24,680 nucleotides of DNA from a virus, in IMG/VR virus record IMGVR_UViG_3300025879_000099, positions 1 through 24,680 of that record; one strand, 5' to 3'. The position numbers and the translations under genes were made by a program. Shown here in pieces: positions 6,760-14,050 of this stretch (positions are counted from its first letter, which is position 1; every line of letters begins with the position of its first letter). The notes beneath the pieces are model-generated. The model was given only the letters and a program-made list of their open reading frames with translations. It searched no databases and had not been told where the DNA came from.

Positions 6760-7997
6760 TATACTATCCCTTTGTTTTCGTTAATGTTTAGGTCTGGTGT
6801 TATATCCTTACGTTCTATACTATCTTCCAATACCTTATCTTCACCTGCTTCAGCATCTATCGAGGTTACTACTTCTGTTTCTTCACCATCCTCGAATAGT
6901 CTTGTTGTATCTACTCCAATTGGTTCATCATATCCATTCACCTTAAATAGTTCCTCAAAGACTGATAGTATATCACTTTGTTTAGGTTCTATCACGTTCT
7001 TTTGGAATAGTGCCATTGCCTCTAGCATCTCATCTCTACCTCCCAGTTGTCCTTCAGTTTTGATACCTACCAACATTGGAGATGTTATACGGTGTGATGT
7101 TAGTATCTTTTGTAGCACCATATCATTTACAGTAGTATAGTATCCATCGGCACCATTCTGTGGAATTGGTGTGATGATTGGTGCTTCATCTTTATTAGCT
7201 ACATCCATGTATATCAAAGAACCAGCATTGTTAGAACCAGCATACGCAGCACGTAGTTGTCTTTCTATTGCTTCTCTTTCTTCATTATCTGCATCTGTAA
7301 ATGTTGTTATAGATAAAGATGGTGCAAGACCATTCTGTATATTGTTCTTATGGAAATTATCTATCTCAGCATCTAAGGAGATTATATTTAGACCACCTGT
7401 ATAATCAGGTAGTGGATAGTATTTCATTCCAGGTCTATATGGATTGTAGTAGTATATCTGTGATGGAGAGCTTCTATCTACTGTATTATATCTTGGTATA
7501 TAGGTTACTTCTTCATCTTTTACTCTCAATCTACCTTTGTTTTGGAACTCACTTGATACATAGTATCCTGGTGTTATACCTCGTTCGTTACATCTATGTG
7601 CTCTTACATATGAAAAGTCTATATGGTAGACATCAGTTATCTTTGTTCTATCGTTAGACCAGATTACCTCGAGTGCAAATCCACCGAATAGTGCTCTATC
7701 TAATGCTACTTTCTTGAACACATCATTCCAAGACTCACCATCTCGGTTTGCTATTTCCAATACTTCTTCGTTTGCAGTAGTTAACCCATTGCCAACGATA
7801 CCATCTTTGATGGCGTTAATGGCTGTAGCGTTGATAGCTGATTTATTATATAGTTCGATTATATAAGTTGGAAAGTCATTCCTTGTACCATAATATACAA
7901 TCTTACCTTTATCATCCTCAAAGGCCATTGTATCTTGGTAGAACTCATTACCATACTTTGGTATAATCATCATCTTATGTTTATTTATTTTTTCCAT
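6759..7997 (-). CDS. Phage portal protein
   Basis: This 412-aa protein has the order of elements expected of a siphovirus-type portal. It opens with YYGTRNDFPTYIIELYNKS, continues with NAIKDGIVGNGL and WNDVFKKVALDRALFGGFAL (the wing region), and then LSITTFTDADNEEREAIERQ. The clip/stem part reads LQKILTSHRITSPMLVGIKT followed by EGQLGGRDEMLEAMALFQKN, with helix VIEPKQSDILSVFEELFKVN. The motif SHRITSPMLxG followed by a helix ending in a Q/K-rich stretch is characteristic. The portal is the dodecameric ring at one capsid vertex through which DNA enters. The length (~410) is usual. It follows an unknown gene by 3 nt and is coupled to the connector gene. AAGGATAACAA precedes the ATG. Confidence 0.85.
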   Translation of the reverse strand: MEKINKHKMMIIPKYGNEFYQDTMAFEDDKGKIVYYGTRNDFPTYIIELYNKSAINATAINAIKDGIVGNGLTTANEEVLEIANRDGESWNDVFKKVALDRALFGGFALEVIWSNDRTKITDVYHIDFSYVRAHRCNERGITPGYYVSSEFQNKGRLRVKDEEVTYIPRYNTVDRSSPSQIYYYNPYRPGMKYYPLPDYTGGLNIISLDAEIDNFHKNNIQNGLAPSLSITTFTDADNEEREAIERQLRAAYAGSNNAGSLIYMDVANKDEAPIITPIPQNGADGYYTTVNDMVLQKILTSHRITSPMLVGIKTEGQLGGRDEMLEAMALFQKNVIEPKQSDILSVFEELFKVNGYDEPIGVDTTRLFEDGEETEVVTSIDAEAGEDKVLEDSIERKDITPDLNINENKGIV

Positions 7998-8000
7998 TTG

Positions 8001-8504
8001 TTATCCTTGATATACTGTATATGTGGCATCTTCGTTTGATGATATATATTTTTTCTCGTTTGGTTGGACTGAGCCTGAGATAAAGACTCTGTCTTGGTAT
8101 TTTAGTACGGAGTTTTCGGTTATACCATTGTAATCAACTGCTTGATTCCATAGTTGTGTGGTTTCTATCCAAGTAGTTTGGGTTTGAGACCATATAGTAG
8201 AGGCAGAACCTGTTTCTCCATACCATACCTCTAAATTATATGTTGTGCCACCTTCTGCTCCTAATTGGTTGTTGTTATATACACTACCAGACGAAAGATT
8301 AGTTTGTAGTGTTGTCCATCTTGGATTAGTGGGGTCTGTATTGTTTGTATAGGTTATACTCGATAGTAGAGTATTATTCTGTAATGTAGGGTAAATTATT
8401 ATATTATATACACTGCCCGTATCGTAAGAACTCGTTACGAGGGGCGTATCGTTTTCTTTTTGGAAGGTTATAGTATTGAGTTGGTTTTCCTTTAATGTTA
8501 TCAT
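8001..8504 (-). CDS. Hypothetical virion-block protein
   Basis: I do not recognise this 167-aa protein. It is beta-rich with repeated Ser/Thr/Asn/Tyr and ends in KYISSNEDATYTVYQG. The pattern (MITLKENQLNTITFQKEND, then alternating polar and hydrophobic short stretches) recalls small virion proteins of Bacteroidota phages. It lies between the tail-tube-like and portal genes, so a structural role such as neck or tail completion is likely. It has a strong Shine-Dalgarno sequence, and a G6/C6 hairpin lies just upstream. Confidence 0.5.
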   Translation of the reverse strand: MITLKENQLNTITFQKENDTPLVTSSYDTGSVYNIIIYPTLQNNTLLSSITYTNNTDPTNPRWTTLQTNLSSGSVYNNNQLGAEGGTTYNLEVWYGETGSASTIWSQTQTTWIETTQLWNQAVDYNGITENSVLKYQDRVFISGSVQPNEKKYISSNEDATYTVYQG

Positions 8505-8508
8505 ACAT

Positions 8509-8514
8509 CTCCTT
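8509..8514 (-). promoter_or_regulatory. Shine-Dalgarno sequence AAGGAG
   Basis: AAGGAG lies 4 nt before the ATG at 8504. It is the best ribosome-binding match seen in the window. Neighbouring virion genes show weaker AAGGA-type matches followed by AAATT and ATG: before the capsid gene (AAGGAAATAAAATT), the tube-like gene (AAGGAATAAAATT) and the scaffold gene (AAGGAACAAATT). Confidence 0.55.
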
Positions 8515-8525
8515 ATAATAGGTTT

Positions 8526-8545
8526 GGGGGGTTGTTACACCCCCC
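8526..8545 (-). promoter_or_regulatory. G6/C6 intergenic hairpin between virion genes
   Basis: Six G pair with six C around an 8-nt loop (GGGGGG, 8526-8531; CCCCCC, 8540-8545) in otherwise AT-rich DNA, 15 bp beyond the tube-like gene. On the minus strand the stem is followed by AAACC, not a T tract, so it is not a standard terminator. An mRNA-stabilising, processing or attenuating hairpin that sets expression of the genes beyond is the likely reading. Confidence 0.6.
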
Positions 8546-8560
8546 TTCCCTATATTTCAC

Positions 8561-9097
8561 TTATTGTGATACTGTGATTCCAGTTAATGCATCTGCAAGA
8601 GTAGTTCCTGTGATTACATCTGCTGGGTTGGGCTCTTGTGAGCTAAAAGTCAATGTATAACCATTAGCATCTCCTATAGCCGTTCCTGATTGTCCTTGTC
8701 CACCATTTAACTGTGCACCATGTACTCTACCTACGTAGAAGAACTTGCTACCAGATTGATCATTGTTAGTTTCCACTACAATTTTTAAGTCTGGGTTTGC
8801 TGCAAGTACTTTAATTTGATTTCGTACTGATGTTTGTAATTTAGCGAACACGGCATTTACCGTTGCTTCATAGAATACTGTTCCATTTTCAGTAGACCCG
8901 TTGATGGTCTCTGTAAAATCACTTGTATTTCTTTGTAAATCGAACTGATAAAATATACCAGTACCATCTATATCACTAATCTCGTTTGTTGTATCTGTGA
9001 TAGATGATACTGAACCAGAAAGGATATATAGGGCCTTAATTCCACCTGTGTTGTCTCGACAGCCAAGCACAAATCCGTTTGTAATATCGCACGCCAT
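8561..9097 (-). CDS. Putative tail tube (major tail) protein
   Basis: The 178-aa protein begins MACDITNGFVLGCRDNTGGI and has the order seen in a family common in Bacteroidota and environmental phages: an N-terminal CxD/GCRD strand pair, GIFYQFDLQRNTSDFTETIN, ENGTVFYEATVNAVFAKLQT, then GGQGQSGTAIGDANGYTLTF. The alternating strands, the central FxxxVxAVFxKLQ helix and the final GYTLTF strand suit a tail-tube/Hcp-like fold. The gene lies directly downstream of the capsid gene, in a highly expressed position, with AAGGAATAAAATT before ATG. A capsid decoration protein is the main alternative. Confidence 0.6.
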   Translation of the reverse strand: MACDITNGFVLGCRDNTGGIKALYILSGSVSSITDTTNEISDIDGTGIFYQFDLQRNTSDFTETINGSTENGTVFYEATVNAVFAKLQTSVRNQIKVLAANPDLKIVVETNNDQSGSKFFYVGRVHGAQLNGGQGQSGTAIGDANGYTLTFSSQEPNPADVITGTTLADALTGITVSQ

Positions 9098-9134
9098 AAT
9101 TTTATTCCTTTTTGTTTAGTTATTTATTCAGTTA

Positions 9135-10049
9135 TTATAAGTTGTTAGTTACCCAGAATTCAGGGTATGCAACTTGAACCCCTAGCTTTGTCACTATACG
9201 GTGTTTCAATTGGTCACTGTTTATATCGTAAAACAATTGGAAGTTATCTAAATCACTTACTAAATCCGTACCTACTACGATTTGTCTTGCAGGTCCAGTT
9301 ACGATTCTATCGCTTCCTTGTAATCCTACTGTTCCTACGATTGTTAGGTTAGCGAATGGGTGTCTCATAGAAAGTAAAGAACCTCTGTTTTCTACTGCAG
9401 CTGGGTCAAAGTAGAAGTTGTTAGTTTTTCTTAACCATACAATATATTTACGGAAGTTAGCTACTGATAAGAAAGTAGTTAAATCGTCTCTATCTTGTAC
9501 ATCTACGTTTAATGATTCTAATTGTAAATCGATTTGGTCACCGATATTATCACTTGTTGGTACAGAAGATGATACAAAAAGAGCACCAGAACCTGAAGCT
9601 AATAAAGTATTTAATCCTACTGAACAATCACCAGCTGCAGTTGTTGCAGTCCAGATGAATTGGTCATTCTTCTTTTGGAAGTTTGCAACCAGTTGGCTCG
9701 CATACTCTTCTACGAATGCGAAAGTCTCCGGATATGAACCTTGTGGGCCAAGTAATCCAATATACTTTTGGTCTAAATCTTTAAGACATAAACCATCGAA
9801 AGATGTTCTTGTACATACTTCGATGTCTCTTTGAGAGTAAGTTACTGAACCAGATGGAGTAGATACACATGTATTACCATCTTGGATTACTAGATCAATT
9901 TCTTGTAGGTTGATCGGTTGTTTGTATTTAATTCCTTCGGTTACTGTTACATACTCAGCTGTTGAGCCTGCCATTACCGATTTTACGATAAGTTCACCTG
10001 CTAGTTCATTGTTAAATGCATCTAATGCGGCTACGTTAAATCCTGCCAT
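9135..10049 (-). CDS. Major capsid protein
   Basis: This 304-aa protein follows a scaffold-like and a protease gene and has the composition of a capsid protein (Val/Ala/Thr/Asn-rich, few Lys). Visible elements include KYKQPINLQEIDLVIQDGNT, a Cys cluster (CTRTSFDGLCLKDLDQKYIG), EEYASQLVANFQKKNDQFIW (an N-terminal helix region) and SVANFRKYIVWLRKTNNFYF. FANLTIVGTVGLQGSDRIVT and the final VTKLGVQVAYPEFWVTNNL complete it. The order helix, loop, then a C-terminal strand set is what an HK97-type fold would give. Position and length are the main support; no close sequence comparison was possible. AAGGAAATAAAATT precedes the ATG, a leader like that of the tube-like gene. Confidence 0.82.
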   Translation of the reverse strand: MAGFNVAALDAFNNELAGELIVKSVMAGSTAEYVTVTEGIKYKQPINLQEIDLVIQDGNTCVSTPSGSVTYSQRDIEVCTRTSFDGLCLKDLDQKYIGLLGPQGSYPETFAFVEEYASQLVANFQKKNDQFIWTATTAAGDCSVGLNTLLASGSGALFVSSSVPTSDNIGDQIDLQLESLNVDVQDRDDLTTFLSVANFRKYIVWLRKTNNFYFDPAAVENRGSLLSMRHPFANLTIVGTVGLQGSDRIVTGPARQIVVGTDLVSDLDNFQLFYDINSDQLKHRIVTKLGVQVAYPEFWVTNNL

Positions 10050-10068
10050 AATTTTATTTCCTTTTTAA

Positions 10069-10695
10069 TTAGTTTTTTCTAAGGTTAAGTAGTCTCTCGA
10101 ATTGTGCCTTTTTTGCAGCATCTCTTGGTTCGTAAGATAAATCTACTTTCTTAGAGTTAGTTTTTGTTGTAATTGTTTTTTCAGTTGCTGGTTCAGCAGA
10201 AAATGTTTCTACTTTTCCTTTAACTTCTTCGATTTGGTTTGCGAAGTCTAATTTTAATGCCTCAATCTGTGTCTTGAATTCTGCAGATAGTGCTTTGATT
10301 AGTTCTTCATGCATGTCAAAAGTTTTTTCGATGATTTCTTCCTCATCTTCCAATTCCTCTTCTGCTTCTTCAGCTTCAGTAGCTTCGAGTTCGGTGATTA
10401 CACCTCCCTCCACTTTGATAGTTACACCACCTTCTAAATCGTGGTAACCATCTGGTGCTGGGATGTCACCATCCTCAGTCACTACCATAATCTCACTACC
10501 GATTGCTAGTTCATCACCTGTGTATTTCAGGTCAATACTACCATCTGCAGTTTTGATTTCGCCCATTTTGATTTCCTCCACTACATCTACGATTGTTTCT
10601 TCTACAAACGTTTCTTCAGTAACGGTTTCTTCTACTTTAGGAGCATCAACTAAATTGAAGTGTTTTTTCACTAAATCTTTTAGTTCTTTGTTCAT
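10069..10695 (-). CDS. Putative capsid scaffolding protein with small beta-module
   Basis: The protein (208 aa from the ATG at 10695, which has AAGGAACAAATT before it; a longer frame starts at 10761 inside the protease gene) is very acidic and helical. It has three parts. The N-terminal helix is MNKELKDLVKKHFNLVDAPK. A compact beta segment at about residues 43-102 contains EDGDIPAPDGYHDLEGGVTI. A Glu-rich coiled-coil-like stretch (EEAEEELEDEEEIIEKTFDM onward) and FKTQIEALKLDFANQIEEVK follow. A charged coiled coil between a protease and the capsid gene is the usual signature of a scaffold that is cut during capsid maturation. The beta segment resembles the C-terminus of the preceding protease. 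Confidence 0.68.
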   Translation of the reverse strand: MNKELKDLVKKHFNLVDAPKVEETVTEETFVEETIVDVVEEIKMGEIKTADGSIDLKYTGDELAIGSEIMVVTEDGDIPAPDGYHDLEGGVTIKVEGGVITELEATEAEEAEEELEDEEEIIEKTFDMHEELIKALSAEFKTQIEALKLDFANQIEEVKGKVETFSAEPATEKTITTKTNSKKVDLSYEPRDAAKKAQFERLLNLRKN

Positions 10696-10729
10696 AATTT
10701 GTTCCTTGTTAAGTTTTGATTGTTTTGAT

Positions 10730-11950
10730 TTAGAAATCACCTTTAGCCTTTGAGTCCTCAACTACTAATGTCTCTCCATTAGTCAACTTGTATTCTCCAT
10801 CAGGCAACGTTACTGCTCTTTCTCCATCTTTTAATATAAATACTACTGAGGTATTTTCATCTATTACGATTTCAGTTCCTCCCTCAGTCGTTCTGTAATA
10901 GAAAGCTTGTTTGGATTGGTTTATCATTTTATCAGCAAAGTATCCTTCTACGGACCAGCCGAGTACCTTACCTTCCTTGATATATTCATTCCATACTTTC
11001 TTGTTGTTTATCTTCATAGTACCGAACCAGGTACCTTTAGGGTATTTCTTACCCATCATTGCATATGATTTATCCTTTTCTGGATCTTCTACCAGCCACG
11101 ATTCTACGAGGGTTACATCATCTACTACATTATCTTCTTGATGGTCTATATTTACTGATGATTGGTAGTTGTTTATCAAGTATTTATGTGCAATCTTTTC
11201 GATTGTGTCCTCACTAAAATATACCCAATACTCACCATTGTATATATCGTATCTATATATCAGTTTTTTTGGAACCATTATAGCTCCTACCACCATTTGT
11301 TTCTCTTTATCTTGTTCAGCAAAATCACTCTTGATGTTTGCTTTCTTATATGGAACTTTTACCCATTGGTGTCTGCAGTTTTTTCCACCTGCATACTTAA
11401 ATATATCGTATATTAGTGAGCCTTTTTGTGCAAATCCACTATTCTCACCAGTATAAGTCATCTTATTTATATCTTCTTTACGATATAATTTTCCTAATTT
11501 TATTAAGTTTGAACAGAACTTACGAGTATCACTCTGTATAGGGTTACCTTTATTTGGTTTAACTCGGTATTGGTATCTGTATATCCTATTACTGGTATCT
11601 TCTAAAGAAGATAGGTCTGCAGTGGATTTTATAGTAAAGTTTTCATCCCCCAACTCATCTTTAACCCATCCTGCAGCCCTTAACTCTTCCTCTGTCTCCC
11701 CTACGGATTCTAGTTGTTCTATTATATTATCTTGGATTTCTTGTGGTAAATCATCAACGTATTCTTCACTAATGATTTCTTCTACGAGTTTCTCGAAGAT
11801 ATACTCGTCAGTTATAGGTTTTTGTTCGTTAAAGTAGTGGAAGTTTTCTTCTATAGCTGGAGATTCTACTAATGATATACGATCTACACCCGATTCTAAA
11901 TCAAACTCATCTATTTCTAATGCAATTATTTTCATTGGTTTCTTTCCCAT
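10730..11950 (-). CDS. Prohead (XkdF-like) protease with internal Cys/His domain
   Basis: The 406-aa protein starts with DRISLVESPAIEENFHYF (about 21-38), as in XkdF-type head proteases. A middle region (about 119-200) has DTRKFCSNLI and GGKNCRHQW, a C...C-x-H pattern that resembles the MuF-type head morphogenesis module and may bind metal. The protease part (about 217-345) has VVGAIMVPKKLIYRYD, YQSSVNIDHQEDN (candidate catalytic His), VESWLVEDP, GTWFGTMKI and VLGWSVEGYFAD (candidate catalytic Ser). These match the S78-like serine proteases that cut scaffold and capsid during maturation. The C-terminal ~35 residues form a beta-module (LPDGEYKLTNGETLVVED) shared with the scaffold. The ATG lies in a 22-bp palindrome. 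Confidence 0.78.
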   Translation of the reverse strand: MGKKPMKIIALEIDEFDLESGVDRISLVESPAIEENFHYFNEQKPITDEYIFEKLVEEIISEEYVDDLPQEIQDNIIEQLESVGETEEELRAAGWVKDELGDENFTIKSTADLSSLEDTSNRIYRYQYRVKPNKGNPIQSDTRKFCSNLIKLGKLYRKEDINKMTYTGENSGFAQKGSLIYDIFKYAGGKNCRHQWVKVPYKKANIKSDFAEQDKEKQMVVGAIMVPKKLIYRYDIYNGEYWVYFSEDTIEKIAHKYLINNYQSSVNIDHQEDNVVDDVTLVESWLVEDPEKDKSYAMMGKKYPKGTWFGTMKINNKKVWNEYIKEGKVLGWSVEGYFADKMINQSKQAFYYRTTEGGTEIVIDENTSVVFILKDGERAVTLPDGEYKLTNGETLVVEDSKAKGDF

Positions 11951-11969
11951 ATATAAGCTCTTATATATG
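11948..11969 (-). promoter_or_regulatory. 22-bp palindrome covering the protease start codon
   Basis: CATATATAAG and CTTATATATG (11948-11957 and 11960-11969) are perfect inverted copies, separated by 2 bp (CT). As RNA from the minus strand this folds into a 9-bp stem with a 4-nt loop (GAGC), and the ATG start codon (11950-11948) forms the last pairs on the 3' side. Sequestering the start would make translation depend on opening the hairpin. An operator for a DNA-binding dimer is the other reading. Confidence 0.55.
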
Positions 11970-11990
11970 ATTTAGGGTTTTGGTTAAAGT

Positions 11991-13862
11991 TTAACCTATA
12001 TTTCTTTTAGAGGATAGTTTTGCATCTGCTTCTTGGTTAGTAGTTACATCACCACTTACCACATATGCTCTTACCATTTCGTTACTTGGTCTCTGTGCTT
12101 CTGCTATATCTATCGGTCCTATTTGTTCTTCCAATCCACTCATGTTAGGAGTTTGTGATACACCCCTTGGAACTGTAGCAGAACTATTACCACCTTTTGG
12201 ACTAGCAGAGTTGATTTGTTTTAGGGAACTCATCGTTGTTGCTGCAAGTAGTGCAAATTGAGAGATTTGGTAGGGTATAGCACCGAATGCCATTTTCTGT
12301 GAGTTATTTATAATACCTACTGCTGCTTGTCCTGCATCTACCAATACCATTGCTGATGCTAGTGCTTTGTTTTCTCCAAATAGTGTTGTCAGTGCTCCTT
12401 GTATAGCATCTATGGATTGGTTAGTTACATCTGCTTTATATTGTGCAACTGCTTCATCATCATCCTTCTGTATCTGGTTATAATCTTGATTGAGTTGTTT
12501 AGTTTTCTCATCATATAGTTTGTTTATAGCAAACTTTTCTTCAGCAGTTTTAGTAGTATCATCAAGTTCTTTATATCTCTGTTCTTGTAATATAGCTAAG
12601 TTTGCCTGTCTTTCCTCTTCCAAGGTAGTTGCTTGCATCAACCTTAGTTCATTTTCTATATCAGTTACATTCTGCATTGCAGCAAAGATTGCATCATCAC
12701 TTATCTGTTGTGCAGTATCTTTGATTTCTTTTAGTTTAACTTGGTAGTTTTGTTCTGCCTGTAATCTTATTTTAGTTTTTTCTTCTTCAGTTACTTTTAG
12801 AGCATCTATCTCTGCCAGTGCTCTCTTGTATTCTAAATTAAGTTTTTCTTCATCACTTTTAGCGAGTAGGTCTTGTGCTTCTGTTTGGTATTTTTGTAGT
12901 AGAGCTAATCCTTCTTCTGCATTCTTTTTTGCTTCTTCTGCTGCAGCCTTGTTTCTAGCCTTTTGTTTATCACTTGCCTCTTTATCAAGTCTTTCTTGCT
13001 CATCCTTGATTTCTTTATTTATTTTAGCATCGAGTATCTGTTGTTCTAAGAGGTTTTCCTCGTATTCATCTGTACCTTCTTCCAATAGTTTAGCTTCTTC
13101 TTGTAGCTTCTTCTTTTGTAGTTCTAAGGTCTTTTCTCCTGCTGCCTCTTGTAATCTTATTTGTTTATCAAGTTCCTTTATAGTTTTCTTGGTTAGTTTA
13201 GTTGCAGCATCATCTACTAATCCCATACTTTCTGCCAGAGATGTGAATGCACCTACTATACTATCTATTATTCCACTAAATGGTCCAAGTGCTTTCTTTA
13301 TCAGTTCGAGGATACTATCTCTAAATGCATATACTAATCCTGCTACTGCTGTTAAAGATACTATTAGTATTCCAAGTGGGTTCATTGCCATGATTGCATT
13401 GAACGCAGTTTGTACTACGTTATATGCTTTCTGTGCTGCAGATGCAACTTTGGTTGATTTAGCAAGTTTGCCAAATCCTTCACTCAGGTCTTTTAGACCG
13501 AGTCCAAAGGAGATTGCACTAGCTGCTTTTCCTTCTAAGAACTCCAACTTCTCACTTTCTACTCCAAGTAGTCCAAACCCTCCTACGAGTGCCTGTGTTG
13601 AACCAGCAAGGGTTTTTATTGCACCATCAGCAGTTTCCAACTTATCTTCCAAAGATATACCTTCTATTTCTTTATTTAAGGTTTTTATCTTTTGTTGTAC
13701 ATTCTGTGCTTCCTTTGCAAGTTGCTTAAATTGTTGAGTATTCGGTTTTACCAACTTTAGGGCAGTGTTCAGCCCCTCTGCTTCTCTTTCTAGCTGAGAA
13801 AGGGATTGGATAGATTTACCATCATCTATGTTGATTTTGTAATTTATAGTTTTTTCTGCCAT
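11991..13862 (-). CDS. Tail tape measure protein
   Basis: The 623-aa protein has the layout of a short tape measure. The N-terminus is coiled coil (SLSQLEREAEGLNTALKLVK then KQLAKEAQNVQQKIKTLNK). Hydrophobic segments lie near residues 145-185 (MAMNPLGILIVSLTAVAGLV), then helical repeats rich in K, E, Q and A run for ~250 residues (for example LQKKKLQEEAKLLEEGTDEY). A second hydrophobic region near 505-550 includes SAMVLVDAGQAAVGIINNSQ. The end, EMVRAYVVSGDVTTNQEADA, resembles tape-measure C-termini of Bacteroidota phages. At the usual ~1.5 Angstrom per residue this would specify a tail of roughly 95 nm. It is the first gene of the left virion block. No gpG/GT-type frameshift chaperone gene is visible beside it. 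Confidence 0.75.
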   Translation of the reverse strand: MAEKTINYKINIDDGKSIQSLSQLEREAEGLNTALKLVKPNTQQFKQLAKEAQNVQQKIKTLNKEIEGISLEDKLETADGAIKTLAGSTQALVGGFGLLGVESEKLEFLEGKAASAISFGLGLKDLSEGFGKLAKSTKVASAAQKAYNVVQTAFNAIMAMNPLGILIVSLTAVAGLVYAFRDSILELIKKALGPFSGIIDSIVGAFTSLAESMGLVDDAATKLTKKTIKELDKQIRLQEAAGEKTLELQKKKLQEEAKLLEEGTDEYEENLLEQQILDAKINKEIKDEQERLDKEASDKQKARNKAAAEEAKKNAEEGLALLQKYQTEAQDLLAKSDEEKLNLEYKRALAEIDALKVTEEEKTKIRLQAEQNYQVKLKEIKDTAQQISDDAIFAAMQNVTDIENELRLMQATTLEEERQANLAILQEQRYKELDDTTKTAEEKFAINKLYDEKTKQLNQDYNQIQKDDDEAVAQYKADVTNQSIDAIQGALTTLFGENKALASAMVLVDAGQAAVGIINNSQKMAFGAIPYQISQFALLAATTMSSLKQINSASPKGGNSSATVPRGVSQTPNMSGLEEQIGPIDIAEAQRPSNEMVRAYVVSGDVTTNQEADAKLSSKRNIG

Positions 13863-13936
13863 ACTCTTTTATATTTTTTTTTCTATATTGGTATAAATAA
13901 GTTTAACCACCTGAGGTTTTTTCATATAGTATAGTA

Positions 13937-13974
13937 GAGTGGGTTTTCTTGATTACCTTTCATTTTTCCCACTC
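13937..13974. repeat. 7-bp inverted repeat upstream of the tape-measure gene
   Basis: GAGTGGG (13937-13943) and CCCACTC (13968-13974) are perfect inverted copies around a 24-nt T-rich spacer, 75 bp upstream of the tape-measure start. As leader RNA of that gene it could form a hairpin. Its role is unknown; the arms stand out in AT-rich DNA. Confidence 0.45.
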
Positions 13975-14006
13975 GTGCTATTTTTATAGTTTTACTATAT
14001 AGAAAC

Positions 14007-14050
14007 AAGGGGACAATGGTTTATGGTATTCTTCATTTAGTCCCCTTTTT
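14007..14050 (+). terminator. Terminator-like hairpin whose loop carries a 15-nt repeat arm
   Basis: AAGGGGAC (14007-14014) pairs perfectly with GTCCCCTT (14040-14047), and on the plus strand T residues continue to 14050. The 25-nt loop contains the left copy of a 15-bp inverted repeat (14015-14029). On the minus strand there is no proper T tract, so rightward termination or attenuation is the more natural reading. No rightward gene lies upstream, so it would end only a short leader or antisense RNA. Confidence 0.5.

Noticed and set aside
12826-13737. 303-aa plus-strand frame opposite the tape-measure gene
   Set aside because: Ser/Phe/Leu-rich composition and lack of motifs mark it as the complement of Lys/Glu-rich coiled-coil codons. 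The minus-strand frame is a convincing tape measure.
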